64,000 nt of DNA from Primorskyibacter flagellatus (GCF_900176485.1 NZ_FWYD01000003.1:459243-523242); one strand, 5' to 3'. Counted from the stretch's first letter, positions 1 through 10,308 are shown. The notes: generated by a model from the sequence alone, not told the origin. Program-made: numbers and translations.

Positions 1-551
1 GCCAATGCAACCCCGTAGAACGGCGTCAGGTTTGGCTCTGCCGCAAGGCCCTGCGCGTCGGGCCGGGCGATATAGCCGCGGTTGAAGTCAATCGCGACCA
101 GCCCGTTATTCTCAAGTAGCCCTTTGCAGCTTTGCGCGGCACCCCGAAGGCGTTCGACAAAGGTGACTGCCACGGCGTCATCATCGTCATGACGAAATTG
201 AAGGCATGGCTGGTCCAGGTCCCTTGCGCGGTTGATCACGTCCTGACAGACCTTGCGATGCGGTCCGGGCGGGCGGGCCACGATGCGCGCTTGCGCAAAG
301 CCTTCCAGCAGGCGCGTCAGCCGCTCTGCATAGGGGGCGGGCAGGCTTTCACCCACGAGCACAAGAAAGAGGAAATCCGGGTCTGTCTGTGCCTTCAGAC
401 CCGGCAGGCAGATGGTCTCGAACTGGCGGAAACGTTCCTCGATGCGGGCAGGGGAGTAGAGGTAATCCTGCCGCTCTTTCAGCCCGCCATGTTCAACCTG
501 AAATCCGCCCTCGGCGGGGTAGGAAAAACGGCACAGACCGATCACTTGCAT
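1..551 (-). CDS. Putative rhamnosyltransferase-like glycosyltransferase (3' end outside window)
   Basis: The reading frame opens at an ATG on the minus strand at 551 and stays open to base 1, giving about 183 residues with the C-terminus beyond the window. It begins MQVIGLCRFSYPAEGGF and contains an FRHDDDDAV segment near residue 119. A run of aspartates after a beta strand is typical of a metal- and sugar-nucleotide-binding DxD site in GT-A glycosyltransferases. From memory it resembles the 'putative rhamnosyl transferase' family common in Rhodobacteraceae. The substrate is inferred from the family name only. It is divergent from the ribosomal cluster. Confidence 0.6.
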   Translation of the reverse strand, partial: MQVIGLCRFSYPAEGGFQVEHGGLKERQDYLYSPARIEERFRQFETICLPGLKAQTDPDFLFLVLVGESLPAPYAERLTRLLEGFAQARIVARPPGPHRKVCQDVINRARDLDQPCLQFRHDDDDAVAVTFVERLRGAAQSCKGLLENNGLVAIDFNRGYIARPDAQGLAAEPNLTPFYGVAL

Positions 552-635
552 GCCAATCGTTCCCCTGTAATATTGTCCCGATCGTTGCTGCAAAGATTGT
601 CATTGCCCAAGCGCCTGCACAAGGGTCAGGTGCTG

Positions 636-664
636 TTGACAAGGTCTGCGACTCCCCCTATACG
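636..664 (+). promoter_or_regulatory. Sigma-70-type promoter of the rpsL (str) operon
   Basis: A perfect -35 box TTGACA (636-641) and a -10-like TATACG (659-664) are separated by exactly 17 bp. It lies about 255 bp upstream of rpsL and is the best promoter match seen in the region. Transcription would start near 671, leaving a leader of roughly 250 nt. Confidence 0.7.
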
Positions 665-762
665 CCCGCTATCTCGACGAAGGGACATCTGTCTTTTGCG
701 TCGATACTCAAAACTAGAAGCGGTCAAGATCCGGGCCTTTCGCCCCGATCCTCTGGAAACCC

Positions 763-801
763 CCGCGTCGTTCCCGTTATCGGGGACGAATGCGGTTTTT
801 T
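763..801 (+). terminator. Intrinsic terminator / possible attenuator in the rpsL leader
   Basis: Arm 763-776 pairs with 781-795 around the loop TTAT, with one bulged A at 789. The pairs are CCGCGT with ATGCGG outside and CGTTCCCG with CGGGGACG inside, including G-U wobbles. Six T residues follow directly at 796-801. It lies between the promoter at 636-664 and the rpsL start, so it would either end a short RNA of about 130 nt or attenuate the operon. Confidence 0.7.
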
Positions 802-919
802 GCGTCGCACCCTCAGGTGGTGCACCCGGTGCTTTGCGGACGCGTAGGGCGCTTTTGTTGTCAACCCGCACGCAACGCGCGTGCACCACATATGTGAGCT
901 ACACGGGGAAAGAACCGGA

Positions 920-1291
920 ATGCCAACGATCCAACAGCTGATCCGCAAGCCGCGGCAGCCGAAAGTCAAACGCTCGAAATCCATGCATCTCGAGCAATGC
1001 CCGCAAAAGCGCGGCGTCTGCACGCGTGTCTACACGACCACACCGAAGAAGCCGAACTCGGCGATGCGGAAAGTTGCAAAGGTGCGCCTGACCAACGGTT
1101 TCGAAGTCATCAGCTACATTCCCGGTGAAAGCCATAACCTTCAGGAGCACTCTGTGGTTCTGATCCGTGGCGGCCGTGTAAAAGACCTTCCTGGTGTGCG
1201 TTACCACATCCTGCGCGGTGTTCTGGATACCCAGGGCGTCAAGGATCGTAAGCAGCGCCGTTCGAAATACGGCGCCAAGCGTCCGAAATAA
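920..1291 (+). CDS. rpsL: 30S ribosomal protein S12
   Basis: A 123-residue protein of normal S12 length beginning [11 protein letters not shown]12 sits at the decoding centre of the small subunit and contributes to tRNA selection accuracy. The TPKKPNSA loop has Lys43, the position whose replacement gives streptomycin resistance in many bacteria, so this is the sensitive-type sequence. The KDLPGVRYH segment holds the aspartate that RimO methylthiolates in other bacteria. The ATG at 920 gives the standard N-terminus; the frame stays open upstream without homology. It is the first gene of rpsL-rpsG-fusA-tuf. Confidence 0.98.
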   Translation: MPTIQQLIRKPRQPKVKRSKSMHLEQCPQKRGVCTRVYTTTPKKPNSAMRKVAKVRLTNGFEVISYIPGESHNLQEHSVVLIRGGRVKDLPGVRYHILRGVLDTQGVKDRKQRRSKYGAKRPK

Positions 1292-1303
1292 GAGGATTAA
1301 CAG

Positions 1304-1774
1304 ATGTCCCGTCGTCACGCCGCTGAAAAACGCGAAGTCCTGCCCGACGCCAAATATGGCGACCGGGTTCTGACGAAATTCATGAACAACCTGATGGTCG
1401 ATGGCAAGAAATCGACCGCAGAGCGCATTGTCTACAACGCCCTTGAGCGTGTTGAGGACAAGGTGAAGCGCGCGCCGGTGGAAATTTTCCACGAAGCGCT
1501 CGACAATATCAAGCCCTCGGTCGAGGTTCGTTCGCGCCGTGTGGGTGGTGCCACCTATCAGGTGCCCGTTGAAGTGCGCCCCGAGCGTCGCGAAGCGCTG
1601 GCCATCCGCTGGTTGATCACTGCGTGCCGCAACCGCAACGAGCACACCATGGAAGAGCGCCTTGCAGGTGAGCTTCTGGATGCGGTCAACAGCCGTGGTA
1701 CCGCCGTGAAGAAGCGCGAAGACACCCACAAGATGGCCGATGCCAACAAGGCATTCAGCCACTACCGCTGGTAA
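1304..1774 (+). CDS. rpsG: 30S ribosomal protein S7
   Basis: A 156-residue protein, the usual S7 length, starting [11 protein letters not shown]7 binds the 3' major domain of 16S rRNA, nucleates head assembly and lines the E site. The conserved [16 protein letters not shown] segment is present near residues 78-93, and the basic C-terminus ends AFSHYRW. It follows rpsL by 12 bp. In enterobacteria S7 represses its own str operon; no equivalent site could be recognised here. Confidence 0.98.
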   Translation: MSRRHAAEKREVLPDAKYGDRVLTKFMNNLMVDGKKSTAERIVYNALERVEDKVKRAPVEIFHEALDNIKPSVEVRSRRVGGATYQVPVEVRPERREALAIRWLITACRNRNEHTMEERLAGELLDAVNSRGTAVKKREDTHKMADANKAFSHYRW

Positions 1775-1799
1775 ACTAAATCCGAAGGACGTAAGCCCA

Positions 1800-3923
1800 A
1801 TGGCACGCGAATATCCCCTCGAACGGTACCGCAACTTCGGTATCATGGCGCATATCGACGCAGGCAAGACGACCTGCTCGGAACGCATTCTGTTCTATAC
1901 CGGCAAGAATCACGTGATGGGCGAAACCCATGACGGGGCCGGCACCATGGATTGGATGGAGCAGGAGCAGGAGCGTGGCATCACGATCACGTCCGCCGCC
2001 ACCACGACGTTCTGGCAGTGGCAGGAAGATCCTTCCGCCGAAGGTACCGACGGCACCAAATTCCGGATGAATATCATCGACACGCCCGGCCACGTTGACT
2101 TCACCATCGAAGTCGAGCGTTCGCTGGCCGTGCTTGACGGTGCCGTTGCGGTGCTGGATGCCAACGCGGGTGTCGAGCCGCAGACCGAAACCGTTTGGCG
2201 CCAGGCCGATCGGTACCGGGTTCCGCGGGTTGTCTTCGTCAACAAGATGGACAAGATCGGTGCCGACTTCTTCAACTGCGTCGCGATGATCAAGGACCGC
2301 ACCGGTGCTGTCCCGGCCCCGATCCAGATTCCGATCGGGTCCGAGAACGAGCTGGAAGGCATCGTTGATCTTGTCACCATGGAAGAGTGGGTCTGGAAAG
2401 GCGAGGATCTGGGCGCGTCCTGGGTTCGTCAGCCGATCCGTGAAAGCCTGAAGGCATCCGCCGACGAATGGCGTGCCAATCTCATCGAGATCGCTGTCGA
2501 GATGGATGACGACGTGATGGAGGCTTATCTCGAAGGTGAAGAGCCTGACATTCCGACGCTGCGTCGTCTGATCCGTGCCGGTACGCTTGGTCTGAAGTTC
2601 GTGCCGATCCTGTGTGGCTCGGCGTTCAAGAACAAGGGTGTCCAGCCGTTGCTGAACGCGGTTGTGGATTATCTGCCCAGCCCGATGGACGTTGTCGATT
2701 ACATGGGCTTCAAGCCCGGTGACGAGACGGAAACCCGCAATATTCCGCGCCGCGCGGATGACACGATGCCGTTTGCCGGTCTGGCATTCAAGATCATGAA
2801 CGACCCGTTCGTCGGGACCCTGACCTTCACCCGCATCTATTCGGGCGTTCTGTCCAAGGGCACTTCGATCCTGAATTCGACCAAAGGCAAGAAAGAGCGT
2901 GTCGGTCGAATGATGATGATGCACTCGAACGACCGCGAGGAAATCGAGGAAGCATTTGCGGGCGACATCATCGCGCTGGCGGGTCTCAAGGACACCACCA
3001 CCGGGGATACGCTGTGCGACGTCAAGGAACCGGTGGTTCTGGAAACGATGACATTCCCCGATCCGGTGATCGAGATTGCCGTCGAACCCAAGACAAAGGC
3101 CGACCAGGAGAAGATGTCTGCCGGTCTGGCACGTCTTGCCGCCGAGGACCCGTCTTTCCGCGTCGAAACCGATCAGGAATCGGGCCAGACGATCATGAAG
3201 GGCATGGGCGAACTTCACCTCGATATTCTGGTGGACCGTCTTAAGCGCGAGTTCAAGGTCGAAGCCAATATCGGTGCGCCGCAGGTGGCTTATCGTGAAA
3301 CCATCGGCCACGAGATCGAGCATACCTACACCCACAAGAAACAATCGGGTGGGTCTGGTCAGTTCGCCGAGGTCAAGATGATCATCTCGCCGACAGAGCC
3401 GGGCGAAGGCTATTCGTTCGAAAGCCGCATCGTTGGTGGCGCGGTTCCGAAGGAATACGTCCCCGGCGTCGAAAAGGGCATCAAGTCGGTCATGGACTCC
3501 GGTCCTTTGGCAGGTTTCCCGGTCATCGACTTCAAGGTCGCGCTGATCGACGGTAAGTTCCACGACGTGGATTCCAGCGTTCTGGCGTTCGAGATCGCGG
3601 GCCGGATGTGCATGCGCGAAGGTCTTCGTCGTGCCGGTGCCAAGCTGTTGGAACCGATCATGAAGGTCGAGGTGATCTCGCCTGAGGACTATACCGGCAA
3701 CGTAATCGGTGACCTGACCTCGCGTCGGGGGCAGGTGACCGGGCAGGAACCACGCGGCAACGCCATTGCGATCGCTGCCATGGTGCCGCTGGCCAACATG
3801 TTCGGCTACATCAACAACCTGCGCTCCATGTCTTCGGGCCGCGCGCAGTTCACGATGCAGTTCGATCATTACGATCCGGTGCCGCAGAACATCTCGGAAG
3901 AGATCCAGTCGAAATACGCATAA
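1800..3923 (+). CDS. fusA: Elongation factor G
   Basis: EF-G, 707 residues, drives GTP-dependent translocation and, with RRF, ribosome recycling. The GTPase motifs are visible near the N-terminus: AHIDAGKTT (P-loop), RGITITSAA (switch I), DTPGHVDF (G3) and NKMD (G4), followed by EF-G domains II-V. The ATG at 1800 is chosen because [20 protein letters not shown] is the normal start and a purine-rich AGGACG lies upstream; an earlier in-frame ATG would overlap rpsG. It is third in the str operon, 25 bp after rpsG. Confidence 0.98.
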   Translation: MAREYPLERYRNFGIMAHIDAGKTTCSERILFYTGKNHVMGETHDGAGTMDWMEQEQERGITITSAATTTFWQWQEDPSAEGTDGTKFRMNIIDTPGHVDFTIEVERSLAVLDGAVAVLDANAGVEPQTETVWRQADRYRVPRVVFVNKMDKIGADFFNCVAMIKDRTGAVPAPIQIPIGSENELEGIVDLVTMEEWVWKGEDLGASWVRQPIRESLKASADEWRANLIEIAVEMDDDVMEAYLEGEEPDIPTLRRLIRAGTLGLKFVPILCGSAFKNKGVQPLLNAVVDYLPSPMDVVDYMGFKPGDETETRNIPRRADDTMPFAGLAFKIMNDPFVGTLTFTRIYSGVLSKGTSILNSTKGKKERVGRMMMMHSNDREEIEEAFAGDIIALAGLKDTTTGDTLCDVKEPVVLETMTFPDPVIEIAVEPKTKADQEKMSAGLARLAAEDPSFRVETDQESGQTIMKGMGELHLDILVDRLKREFKVEANIGAPQVAYRETIGHEIEHTYTHKKQSGGSGQFAEVKMIISPTEPGEGYSFESRIVGGAVPKEYVPGVEKGIKSVMDSGPLAGFPVIDFKVALIDGKFHDVDSSVLAFEIAGRMCMREGLRRAGAKLLEPIMKVEVISPEDYTGNVIGDLTSRRGQVTGQEPRGNAIAIAAMVPLANMFGYINNLRSMSSGRAQFTMQFDHYDPVPQNISEEIQSKYA

Positions 3924-3930
3924 TCCGGGT

Positions 3931-3983
3931 GGCGGGGTGAACCCCGCCCTACCCACCACCGTAGGGTGGGGTTTCATCCCACC
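3931..3983. repeat. Hairpin-forming spacer between fusA and tuf
   Basis: GGCGGGGT (3931-3938) and ACCCCGCC (3941-3948) form a tight stem. A second palindrome, GGTGGG (3965-3970) with CCCACC (3978-3983), follows. There is no T tract, so this looks like an mRNA-processing or stabilising structure or a REP-like repeat rather than a terminator. Confidence 0.5.
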
Positions 3984-4009
3984 ATCCGATACAGAAGGGA
4001 GCCAGGAAA

Positions 4010-5185
4010 ATGGCAAAGGAAAAGTTTGAGCGTTCTAAGCCGCATTGCAACATTGGCACGATTGGCCATGTGGACCACGGCAAGACGACGCTGACGGCTG
4101 CGATCACGAAATATTTCGGTGACTTCCAGGCGTATGACCAGATTGACGGCGCGCCGGAAGAAAAGGCGCGCGGGATCACGATCTCGACCGCGCATGTCGA
4201 GTACGAGACCGAGAACCGCCACTACGCGCATGTCGACTGCCCCGGCCACGCTGACTATGTCAAGAACATGATCACCGGTGCGGCGCAGATGGATGGCGCG
4301 ATCCTGGTTGTGAACGCTGCTGACGGCCCGATGCCGCAGACGCGCGAGCACATCCTGCTGGGCCGCCAGGTTGGCATCCCTGCGATGGTCGTGTTCCTGA
4401 ACAAGGTTGACCAGGTCGACGACGAAGAGCTGCTCGAGCTGGTCGAGATGGAAGTGCGCGAGCTTCTGTCGGCCTATGACTATCCGGGCGACGATATCCC
4501 GATCATCGCCGGTTCGGCGCTGGCCGCTCTGGAAGGTCGCGACAACGCGATCGGCGAAGACAAGATCAAGGAACTGATGGCGGCTGTCGACGAGTACATC
4601 CCCCAGCCCGCGCGCGCCGTGGACCAGCCCTTCCTGATGCCGATCGAGGACGTGTTCTCGATTTCCGGCCGCGGGACGGTTGTGACCGGCCGTGTCGAGC
4701 GTGGCGTTGTGAACGTCGGCGACGAGCTTGAAATCGTTGGCATTCGTGACACGCGCAAGACGACCTGCACCGGTGTGGAAATGTTCCGCAAGCTGCTGGA
4801 TCGTGGTGAAGCCGGCGACAATATCGGTGCCCTGCTGCGCGGTATCGACCGCGAAGGCGTTGAGCGTGGACAGGTCCTGTGCAAGCCGGGTTCGGTCAAG
4901 CCACACACCAAGTTCGAGGCAGAAGCCTATATCCTGACCAAGGACGAGGGTGGCCGTCACACGCCGTTCTTCGCGAACTACCGCCCGCAGTTCTACTTCC
5001 GCACGACGGATGTGACCGGCACGGTTGTTCTTCCCGAAGGCACCGAAATGGTGATGCCGGGCGACAACCTGAAGTTCGAGGTTGAGCTGATCGCACCGAT
5101 CGCGATGGAAGAAAAGCTGCGCTTCGCGATCCGCGAAGGCGGCCGCACAGTCGGCTCCGGCGTCGTCTCGAAAATCATCGAGTAA
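4010..5185 (+). CDS. tuf: Elongation factor Tu
   Basis: EF-Tu, 391 residues, delivers aminoacyl-tRNA to the A site as a GTP complex. The motifs [24 protein letters not shown] and NKVD are all present in the N-terminal GTPase domain, followed by beta-barrel domains 2 and 3. The ATG at 4010 follows the ribosome-binding site GGGAGCC. It is last in the str group, 86 bp after fusA across a hairpin spacer. Related bacteria often carry a second tuf copy elsewhere; none is in this window. Confidence 0.98.
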   Translation: MAKEKFERSKPHCNIGTIGHVDHGKTTLTAAITKYFGDFQAYDQIDGAPEEKARGITISTAHVEYETENRHYAHVDCPGHADYVKNMITGAAQMDGAILVVNAADGPMPQTREHILLGRQVGIPAMVVFLNKVDQVDDEELLELVEMEVRELLSAYDYPGDDIPIIAGSALAALEGRDNAIGEDKIKELMAAVDEYIPQPARAVDQPFLMPIEDVFSISGRGTVVTGRVERGVVNVGDELEIVGIRDTRKTTCTGVEMFRKLLDRGEAGDNIGALLRGIDREGVERGQVLCKPGSVKPHTKFEAEAYILTKDEGGRHTPFFANYRPQFYFRTTDVTGTVVLPEGTEMVMPGDNLKFEVELIAPIAMEEKLRFAIREGGRTVGSGVVSKIIE

Positions 5186-5194
5186 TCAAACTGA

Positions 5195-5258
5195 CTGCGC
5201 GGGGGGCAAACAACCCCCCGCAGGGTTCGAAGAGGGGGCGGGATGATCCCGCCTCCTC
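5195..5258. repeat. Two GC-rich hairpins between tuf and rpsJ
   Basis: GGGGGG (5201-5206) pairs with CCCCCC (5214-5219), extended by flanking CTGC and GCAG. A second stem pairs GGCGGGAT with ATCCCGCC between about 5237 and 5252. Neither is followed by a T run. They may partly terminate or process the str transcript ahead of the S10 group. Confidence 0.5.
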
Positions 5259-5293
5259 CTATCAACTCCAATGCCGCGAAAGGCTAGATTGAA

Positions 5294-5602
5294 ATGCAAG
5301 GCCAAAATATTCGCATCCGGCTAAAGGCGTTTGACTACCGCGTCCTGGATGCCTCGACGCAGGAAATCGTCAACACCGCCAAACGCACCGGTGCAGACGT
5401 CCGCGGGCCGATCCCGCTGCCGAACAAGATCGAGAAATTCACTGTTCTGCGTGGTCCCCATGTGAACAAGAAATCCCGTGATCAGTTCGAGATCCGGACG
5501 CATAAGCGTCTGCTCGACATTGTCGACCCGACACCCCAGACCGTGGACGCGCTGATGAAGCTCGACCTGGCTGCCGGCGTCGACGTCGAGATCAAGGTAT
5601 AA
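5294..5602 (+). CDS. rpsJ: 30S ribosomal protein S10 / NusE
   Basis: A 102-residue protein of standard S10 length, [19 protein letters not shown] onward. S10 is part of the 30S head and, as NusE, joins NusB in antitermination complexes. The conserved [20 protein letters not shown] loop is present in the middle of the protein. It opens the S10 cluster 108 bp after tuf and is followed 15 bp later by rplC. Confidence 0.98.
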   Translation: MQGQNIRIRLKAFDYRVLDASTQEIVNTAKRTGADVRGPIPLPNKIEKFTVLRGPHVNKKSRDQFEIRTHKRLLDIVDPTPQTVDALMKLDLAAGVDVEIKV

Positions 5603-5617
5603 GGAGGGCACCCGGAC

Positions 5618-6460
5618 ATGTTGCGCTCTGGTATCATCGCTAAGAAAGTCGGCATGACCCGGCTTTTCATGGAAGACGGAAAGCAGATTCCTGTGACCGT
5701 TCTTCAACTCGACAAGCTTCAGGTTGTTGCAACCCGCACCGCCGATCTGCACGGCTATACCGCTGTTCAGCTGGGTGCTGGCACGGCCAAGGCAAAGCGG
5801 ACATCCAAGGCCATGCGCGGCCACTTCGCGGTTGCGAATGTGGAACCCAAGCGCAAGGTCGCGGAATTCCGCGTGGCTGCTGAAAACCTGATCGAAATCG
5901 GTGAGGAAATCACGGCTGACCATTACTTTGAAGGTCAGTATGTGGATGTTTCCGGCACCTCGATCGGTAAAGGGTTCGCCGGTGCCATGAAGCGGCACAA
6001 CTTCGGTGGTCTTCGCGCCTCGCACGGTGTTTCGATCAGCCACCGTTCGCACGGCTCCACGGGTCAATGTCAGGATCCCGGCAAGGTCTTCAAAGGTAAG
6101 AAGATGGCTGGACACATGGGCGCTGCACGCGTCACCACGCAAAACTTGCAGGTCGTCAAGACCGACGCAGAGCGTGGCCTGATCATGATCAAGGGTGCCG
6201 TTCCAGGTTCCAAAGGTGGTTGGGTGACCGTCAAGGATGCGGTCAAGAAGCCGACACCCGAGAACGTGATCTATCCTGCCGCGCTGAAGTCGGCGGGTGA
6301 AGAAGCCAAGCGCCTTGCCGAGGAAGCCGCCGCACAGGCCGCAGCCGAGGAAGAAGCCGCAGCAAAGGCCGCAGCTGAAGAGCAGGCCGCCGCCGAGGCA
6401 GATGCGCTGAAGAAGGCTGAGGCCGATATCGAGGCCGAGAAGAAGGAAGGCGACGAATGA
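5618..6460 (+). CDS. rplC: 50S ribosomal protein L3 with Ala/Glu-rich C-terminal tail
   Basis: L3 initiates 50S assembly near the peptidyl-transferase centre. The core (residues 1 to about 220) is typical, including the [14 protein letters not shown] loop whose Gln150 is the PrmB methylation site in other bacteria. Residues 226-280 are an acidic, alanine- and glutamate-rich tail built of [16 protein letters not shown] repeats and predicted helical or coiled coil. The tail makes the protein about 280 residues against the usual 205-215. A strong RBS (AAGGAGGG) precedes the ATG. Its stop overlaps the rplD start by 4 bp. Confidence 0.96.
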   Translation: MLRSGIIAKKVGMTRLFMEDGKQIPVTVLQLDKLQVVATRTADLHGYTAVQLGAGTAKAKRTSKAMRGHFAVANVEPKRKVAEFRVAAENLIEIGEEITADHYFEGQYVDVSGTSIGKGFAGAMKRHNFGGLRASHGVSISHRSHGSTGQCQDPGKVFKGKKMAGHMGAARVTTQNLQVVKTDAERGLIMIKGAVPGSKGGWVTVKDAVKKPTPENVIYPAALKSAGEEAKRLAEEAAAQAAAEEEAAAKAAAEEQAAAEADALKKAEADIEAEKKEGDE

Positions 6461-7074
6461 AACTCGACGTGATCAAACTGGACGGCGGCACGGCCGGCTC
6501 GGTCGATCTGGGCGACGACGTCTTCGGCCTGGAACCGCGTGCGGACATTCTGCACCGTGTCGTTCGTTGGCAGCGCAACAAGGCGCAGGCCGGTACGCAC
6601 AAGGTCAAGACCCGCTCGGAAGTCAGCTACTCGACGAAGAAGATCTATCGCCAGAAGGGCACCGGCGGCGCACGCCACGGCTCCCGCAAGGCACCTATCT
6701 TCCGCAAGGGTGGTATCTACAAGGGTCCGACCCCGCGCAGCCACGGCCACGATCTTCCCAAGAAGGTCCGTGCACTGGGTCTGAAGCTGGCACTGTCTGC
6801 CAAGTTGAAGGACGGTTCGCTGGTCATCATCGACACTGCAAACTCGAACGGCAAAACGTCCGAGCTGGCGCGTCAGGTGAAGGATCTGGGCTGGAAGCGC
6901 GCACTGGTTATCGACGGGGCAGAGGTGAACCAGGATTTCGCCCGCGCCGCAGCCAACATCGACGGTCTCGATGTTCTGCCGTCGATGGGTGCCAACGTTT
7001 ATGACATCCTCAAGAAGGACACGCTTGTCCTGACGAAGGCGGGTGTCGAAGCACTGGAGGCTCGACTGAAATGA
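6457..7074 (+). CDS. rplD: 50S ribosomal protein L4
   Basis: A 205-residue L4 with the long internal loop [19 protein letters not shown] that reaches into the exit tunnel. In enterobacteria L4 also represses the S10 operon; no homologous leader is recognised here. It overlaps rplC and rplW by 4 bp each, consistent with translational coupling. The length is normal and the C-terminus ends [10 protein letters not shown]. Confidence 0.97.
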   Translation: MKLDVIKLDGGTAGSVDLGDDVFGLEPRADILHRVVRWQRNKAQAGTHKVKTRSEVSYSTKKIYRQKGTGGARHGSRKAPIFRKGGIYKGPTPRSHGHDLPKKVRALGLKLALSAKLKDGSLVIIDTANSNGKTSELARQVKDLGWKRALVIDGAEVNQDFARAAANIDGLDVLPSMGANVYDILKKDTLVLTKAGVEALEARLK

Positions 7075-7367
7075 GCGCGAAAGCAGAACATTACGACGTG
7101 ATCCGCAAGCCGATCGTCACCGAAAAATCGACCATGGCGTCGGAAAGCGGTGCGGTTGTCTTTGAAGTGGATATCGAGGCCAACAAGCCACAGATCAAAG
7201 AGGCCGTCGAAAGCCTGTTTGGTGTGAAGGTCAAGGCCGTCAACACCACGATCACCAAAGGCAAGGTCAAGCGTTTCCGCGGGCAACCCGGCAAGCGCAA
7301 GGACGTCAAGAAGGCCTATGTCACCCTCGAAGAGGGTAACACCATTGACGTGACCACCGGGCTGTAA
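7071..7367 (+). CDS. rplW: 50S ribosomal protein L23
   Basis: A 98-residue L23, located at the tunnel exit where it contacts trigger factor and [16 protein letters not shown] is the family's conserved N-terminal motif, and the beta loop [22 protein letters not shown] region is present in the second half. It overlaps rplD by 4 bp and is followed by a 263-bp gap holding a terminator-like hairpin, so it may end a transcription unit. Confidence 0.97.
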   Translation: MSAKAEHYDVIRKPIVTEKSTMASESGAVVFEVDIEANKPQIKEAVESLFGVKVKAVNTTITKGKVKRFRGQPGKRKDVKKAYVTLEEGNTIDVTTGL

Positions 7368-7388
7368 TAGCCACGGGCAACTTTCGCG

Positions 7389-7424
7389 GCCCCGGATTCG
7401 TTCCGGGGCTGCACGGTTTTTTTT
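7389..7424 (+). terminator. Terminator-like hairpin after rplW
   Basis: GCCCCGGA (7389-7396) pairs with TCCGGGGC (7402-7409) around the loop TTCGT. Eight T residues (7417-7424) follow after a 7-nt spacer. The spacer makes it a less than perfect intrinsic terminator, so partial read-through to rplB is likely. Confidence 0.55.
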
Positions 7425-7454
7425 CTGGAGGTCCTTGTGGACCCGCAGACACCC

Positions 7455-7475
7455 GTCCCGGACTTGATCCGGGAC
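7455..7475. repeat. Palindromic repeat copy (family R) before rplB
   Basis: Arms GTCCCGGA and TCCGGGAC surround the loop CTTGA. It is the same design as copies at 10364-10384, 10411-10431, 22181-22201 and 22215-22235, all intergenic. Confidence 0.65.
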
Positions 7476-7630
7476 CTCTTCGCCTGATCTTGCGGCGTGC
7501 CGGCAACGGTTCTTTTGCATTTTTCGGCGGATCACCGGGGACCTTCGGGGCCCTTTTACTTCGGTCACCTCGCACGAGGGGGCTTACATCAGGCGGGTTT
7601 CCCGCCAGTAGCTAACGGAAGACAGAAAGC

Positions 7631-8473
7631 ATGGCACTCAAGTCGTATAAGCCGACGACGCCGGGCCAGCGCGGGCTGGTGCTGATCGACCGTTCGGAGC
7701 TTTGGAAAGGGCGTCCGGTCAAATCTCTCACCGAGGGTTTGTCCAAATCGGGCGGTCGGAACAACACCGGGCGGATCACATCGCGCAGGCGTGGTGGTGG
7801 GGCAAAGCGCCTCTACCGGATCGTAGATTTCAGACGTAACAAATTCGACGTGGCGGCAACCGTCGAGCGGATCGAATATGACCCGAACCGGACCGCCTTT
7901 ATCGCGCTCGTCAAATACGACGATGGCGAGCAGGCTTACGTTCTTGCCCCCCAGCGTCTCGCTGTCGGTGACAAGGTCGTGGCAGGCACCAAGGTCGACA
8001 TCAAGCCGGGCAACGCGATGCCGTTCTCGGGCATGCCGATCGGGACGATCGTCCACAATATCGAGCTGAAGCCGGGTAAAGGCGGTCAGATCGCGCGTGC
8101 GGCGGGCACCTATGCCCAGTTCGTCGGTCGCGATGGTGGCTATGCCCAGATCCGTCTCAGCTCGGGCGAACTGCGCCTGGTGCGTCAGGAATGCATGGCC
8201 ACTGTTGGTGCCGTGTCGAACCCCGACAACTCGAACCAGAACTACGGCAAGGCCGGCCGGATGCGCCACTATGGCAAGCGTCCTTCCGTCCGCGGCGTTG
8301 TGATGAACCCGATCGATCACCCCCATGGCGGTGGTGAAGGTCGGACGAGCGGTGGTCGTCACCCGGTTACTCCTTGGGGTAAGCCGACCAAAGGTGCCAA
8401 GACCCGTAACAAGAACAAGGCCTCGCAGCAGCTGATTATCCGCTCGCGGCACGCCAAGAAGAAAGGGCGCTAA
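7631..8473 (+). CDS. rplB: 50S ribosomal protein L2
   Basis: A 280-residue L2, a primary 23S rRNA binder needed for subunit association and peptidyl transfer. The C-terminal [17 protein letters not shown] segment contains the conserved histidine (HPHGGG) near residue 230. The start at 7631 follows an ACGGAAGACAGAAAGC purine stretch. It starts a tightly packed run (rplB-rpsS-rplV-rpsC-rplP). Confidence 0.98.
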   Translation: MALKSYKPTTPGQRGLVLIDRSELWKGRPVKSLTEGLSKSGGRNNTGRITSRRRGGGAKRLYRIVDFRRNKFDVAATVERIEYDPNRTAFIALVKYDDGEQAYVLAPQRLAVGDKVVAGTKVDIKPGNAMPFSGMPIGTIVHNIELKPGKGGQIARAAGTYAQFVGRDGGYAQIRLSSGELRLVRQECMATVGAVSNPDNSNQNYGKAGRMRHYGKRPSVRGVVMNPIDHPHGGGEGRTSGGRHPVTPWGKPTKGAKTRNKNKASQQLIIRSRHAKKKGR

Positions 8474-8476
8474 TAC

Positions 8477-8755
8477 ATGACACGCTCTGTCTGGAAAGGC
8501 CCCTTCGTTGACGCCTATGTGCTCAAGAAGGCCGAAGCTTCCCGTGAATCGGGTCGCAGTGAAGTTATCAAAATCTGGTCGCGCCGTTCGACGATCCTGC
8601 CCCAGTTCGTGGGCTTGACGTTTGGCGTCTATAATGGCCGCAAACATATCCCGGTGAACGTCTCCGAAGATATGATCGGTCAGAAGTTCGGTGAGTATTC
8701 GCCGACCCGTACATATTACGGACATGCGGCTGACAAAAAAGCGAAGCGGAAATAA
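8477..8755 (+). CDS. rpsS: 30S ribosomal protein S19
   Basis: A 92-residue S19 located in the 30S head next to S13. It begins [18 protein letters not shown], the family signature, and contains [15 protein letters not shown] in the middle. It starts 3 bp after rplB and ends 3 bp before rplV. Confidence 0.97.
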   Translation: MTRSVWKGPFVDAYVLKKAEASRESGRSEVIKIWSRRSTILPQFVGLTFGVYNGRKHIPVNVSEDMIGQKFGEYSPTRTYYGHAADKKAKRK

Positions 8756-8758
8756 GCC

Positions 8759-9139
8759 ATGAGCAAGGATAAGAATCCCCGCCGCGTGGCTGATAACGAA
8801 GCAATGGCAAAACTGCGCATGCTTCGCACAAGCCCGCAAAAGCTGAACCTGGTTGCTGCGATGATCCGTGGCAAGAAAGTGGAGAAGGCCCTGACCGATC
8901 TCACTTTCTCGAACAAGCGGATCGCGATCGACGTGAAGAAATGCCTTCAGTCGGCCATCGCCAATGCCGAGAACAACCACAATCTGGATGTTGATGAACT
9001 GGTCGTCGCCGAGGCCTATGTCGGCAAGAACCTGACCATGAAGCGCGGTCGTCCCCGTGCCCGCGGCCGGTTTGGCAAGATCATCAAGCCGTTCAGTGAG
9101 CTGACCATCAAGGTCCGCCAGGTCGAGGAGCAAGCATAA
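8759..9139 (+). CDS. rplV: 50S ribosomal protein L22
   Basis: A 126-residue L22. Its long beta hairpin lines the exit tunnel and is seen here as the basic [15 protein letters not shown] segment near residues 100-114. The N-terminus has a short extension ([20 protein letters not shown]) before the conserved [17 protein letters not shown]. Its stop shares one base with the rpsC start. Confidence 0.97.
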   Translation: MSKDKNPRRVADNEAMAKLRMLRTSPQKLNLVAAMIRGKKVEKALTDLTFSNKRIAIDVKKCLQSAIANAENNHNLDVDELVVAEAYVGKNLTMKRGRPRARGRFGKIIKPFSELTIKVRQVEEQA

Positions 9140-9849
9140 TGGGTAACAAAACCAACCCGATCGGTATGCGCCTTCAGGTCAACCGCACCTGGGACAGCCG
9201 TTGGTATGCTGACACCAAGGACTATGGTGATCTGCTGCTGGAAGATATCGCCATCCGCGAATTCATCTTCAAGGAATGCAAGCAGGCCGGTGTGTCGCGC
9301 GTAATTATCGAGCGTCCGCACAAGAAGTGCCGTGTGACCGTTCATACTGCGCGCCCGGGCGTGATCATCGGCAAAAAAGGCGCCGATATCGAAACCCTGC
9401 GCAAGAAGATCGCGGCAATGACCGACTCTGAGCTGCACCTCAACATCGTTGAGGTTCGCAAGCCCGAGCTTGACGCGCGTCTGGTGGGAGAATCGATCTC
9501 TCAGCAGCTTGAGCGTCGGGTGTCGTTCCGTCGCGCCATGAAACGTGCCGTGCAAAACGCGATGCGCATGGGTGCATTGGGGATCCGGGTGAACGTTGCT
9601 GGCCGCCTCGGCGGTGCAGAGATCGCCCGTACCGAATGGTATCGCGAGGGCCGCGTGCCCCTGCATACCCTTCGCGCTGACATTGATTACGCAAATGTCG
9701 AGGCCGAAACGGCCTATGGCATCATCGGGATCAAGGTCTGGATCTTCAAGGGTGAGATCATGGAGCACGATCCGCAAGCGCGTGACCGTAAGGCACAAGA
9801 GCTGCAGGACGGCCCGGCCCCTCGTGGTGCCGGCGGCGGCCGCCGCTAA
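9139..9849 (+). CDS. rpsC: 30S ribosomal protein S3
   Basis: A 236-residue S3, forming the mRNA entry tunnel with S4 and S5. The KH domain signature [17 protein letters not shown] is near residues 75-91, and the C-terminal domain has [20 protein letters not shown]. The tail ends in a Gly/Arg run. The start overlaps rplV by one base, and rplP follows after 12 bp with an AAGGAG site. Confidence 0.98.
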   Translation: MGNKTNPIGMRLQVNRTWDSRWYADTKDYGDLLLEDIAIREFIFKECKQAGVSRVIIERPHKKCRVTVHTARPGVIIGKKGADIETLRKKIAAMTDSELHLNIVEVRKPELDARLVGESISQQLERRVSFRRAMKRAVQNAMRMGALGIRVNVAGRLGGAEIARTEWYREGRVPLHTLRADIDYANVEAETAYGIIGIKVWIFKGEIMEHDPQARDRKAQELQDGPAPRGAGGGRR

Positions 9850-9861
9850 GGAGAATTTGAG

Positions 9862-10275
9862 ATGCTTCAACCGAAACGCACTAAATTCCGCAAGCAGTTC
9901 AAGGGTCGGATTGCAGGTCTTGCCAAAGGCGGCAGCGACTTGAACTTCGGAACCTATGGCCTCAAGGCAACCCAGCCCGAGCGTGTGACAGCGCGTCAGA
10001 TCGAGGCGGCTCGCCGCGCGATGACACGTCACATGAAGCGCCAGGGCCGGGTCTGGATCCGGATTTTCCCGGACGTGCCCGTGACCTCCAAGCCCACCGA
10101 AGTTCGGATGGGTAAGGGTAAAGGTTCGGTCGACTTCTGGGCCTGCAAGGTCAAGCCCGGCCGTGTCATGTTCGAGATCGACGGTGTCGACGAGGACGTG
10201 GCCCGCGAGGCGCTGCGTCTTGCTGCGATGAAATTGCCGATCAAGACCCGCGTCGTCGTTCGCGAGGACTGGTAA
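9862..10275 (+). CDS. rplP: 50S ribosomal protein L16
   Basis: A 137-residue L16, which binds near the A site and helps position tRNA. The N-terminus [16 protein letters not shown] and the [13 protein letters not shown] segment are conserved. The arginine before MGKGKG corresponds to the region hydroxylated by the oxygenase YcfD in E. coli. A terminator-like hairpin follows at 10309-10337, and the next plus-strand gene is a different 2-oxoglutarate oxygenase-like protein. Confidence 0.97.
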   Translation: MLQPKRTKFRKQFKGRIAGLAKGGSDLNFGTYGLKATQPERVTARQIEAARRAMTRHMKRQGRVWIRIFPDVPVTSKPTEVRMGKGKGSVDFWACKVKPGRVMFEIDGVDEDVAREALRLAAMKLPIKTRVVVREDW

Positions 10276-10308
10276 GCAAAGGGCGACAGCCCGATGCGAG
10301 TAGAATTG

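Larger units (their letters stand above)
552..919. other. Intergenic leader region between the glycosyltransferase-like gene and rpsL
   Basis: This 368-bp gap holds the promoter (636-664) and the terminator hairpin (763-801). Just before rpsL there is a further short inverted repeat, GCACGC paired with GCGTGC, in the GC-rich stretch around 868-884. I see no convincing protein-coding frame and no tRNA. The rpsL ribosome-binding site is the purine-rich GGGGAAAGAA stretch at about 905-914. Confidence 0.6.

Noticed and set aside
1776..4016. A 746-codon open frame antisense to fusA, and similar long antisense frames opposite dnaG, rpoD, tuf and the RTX gene
   Set aside because: They result from GC-rich codon bias on the coding strand; the residue composition is unnatural and no family motif is visible.
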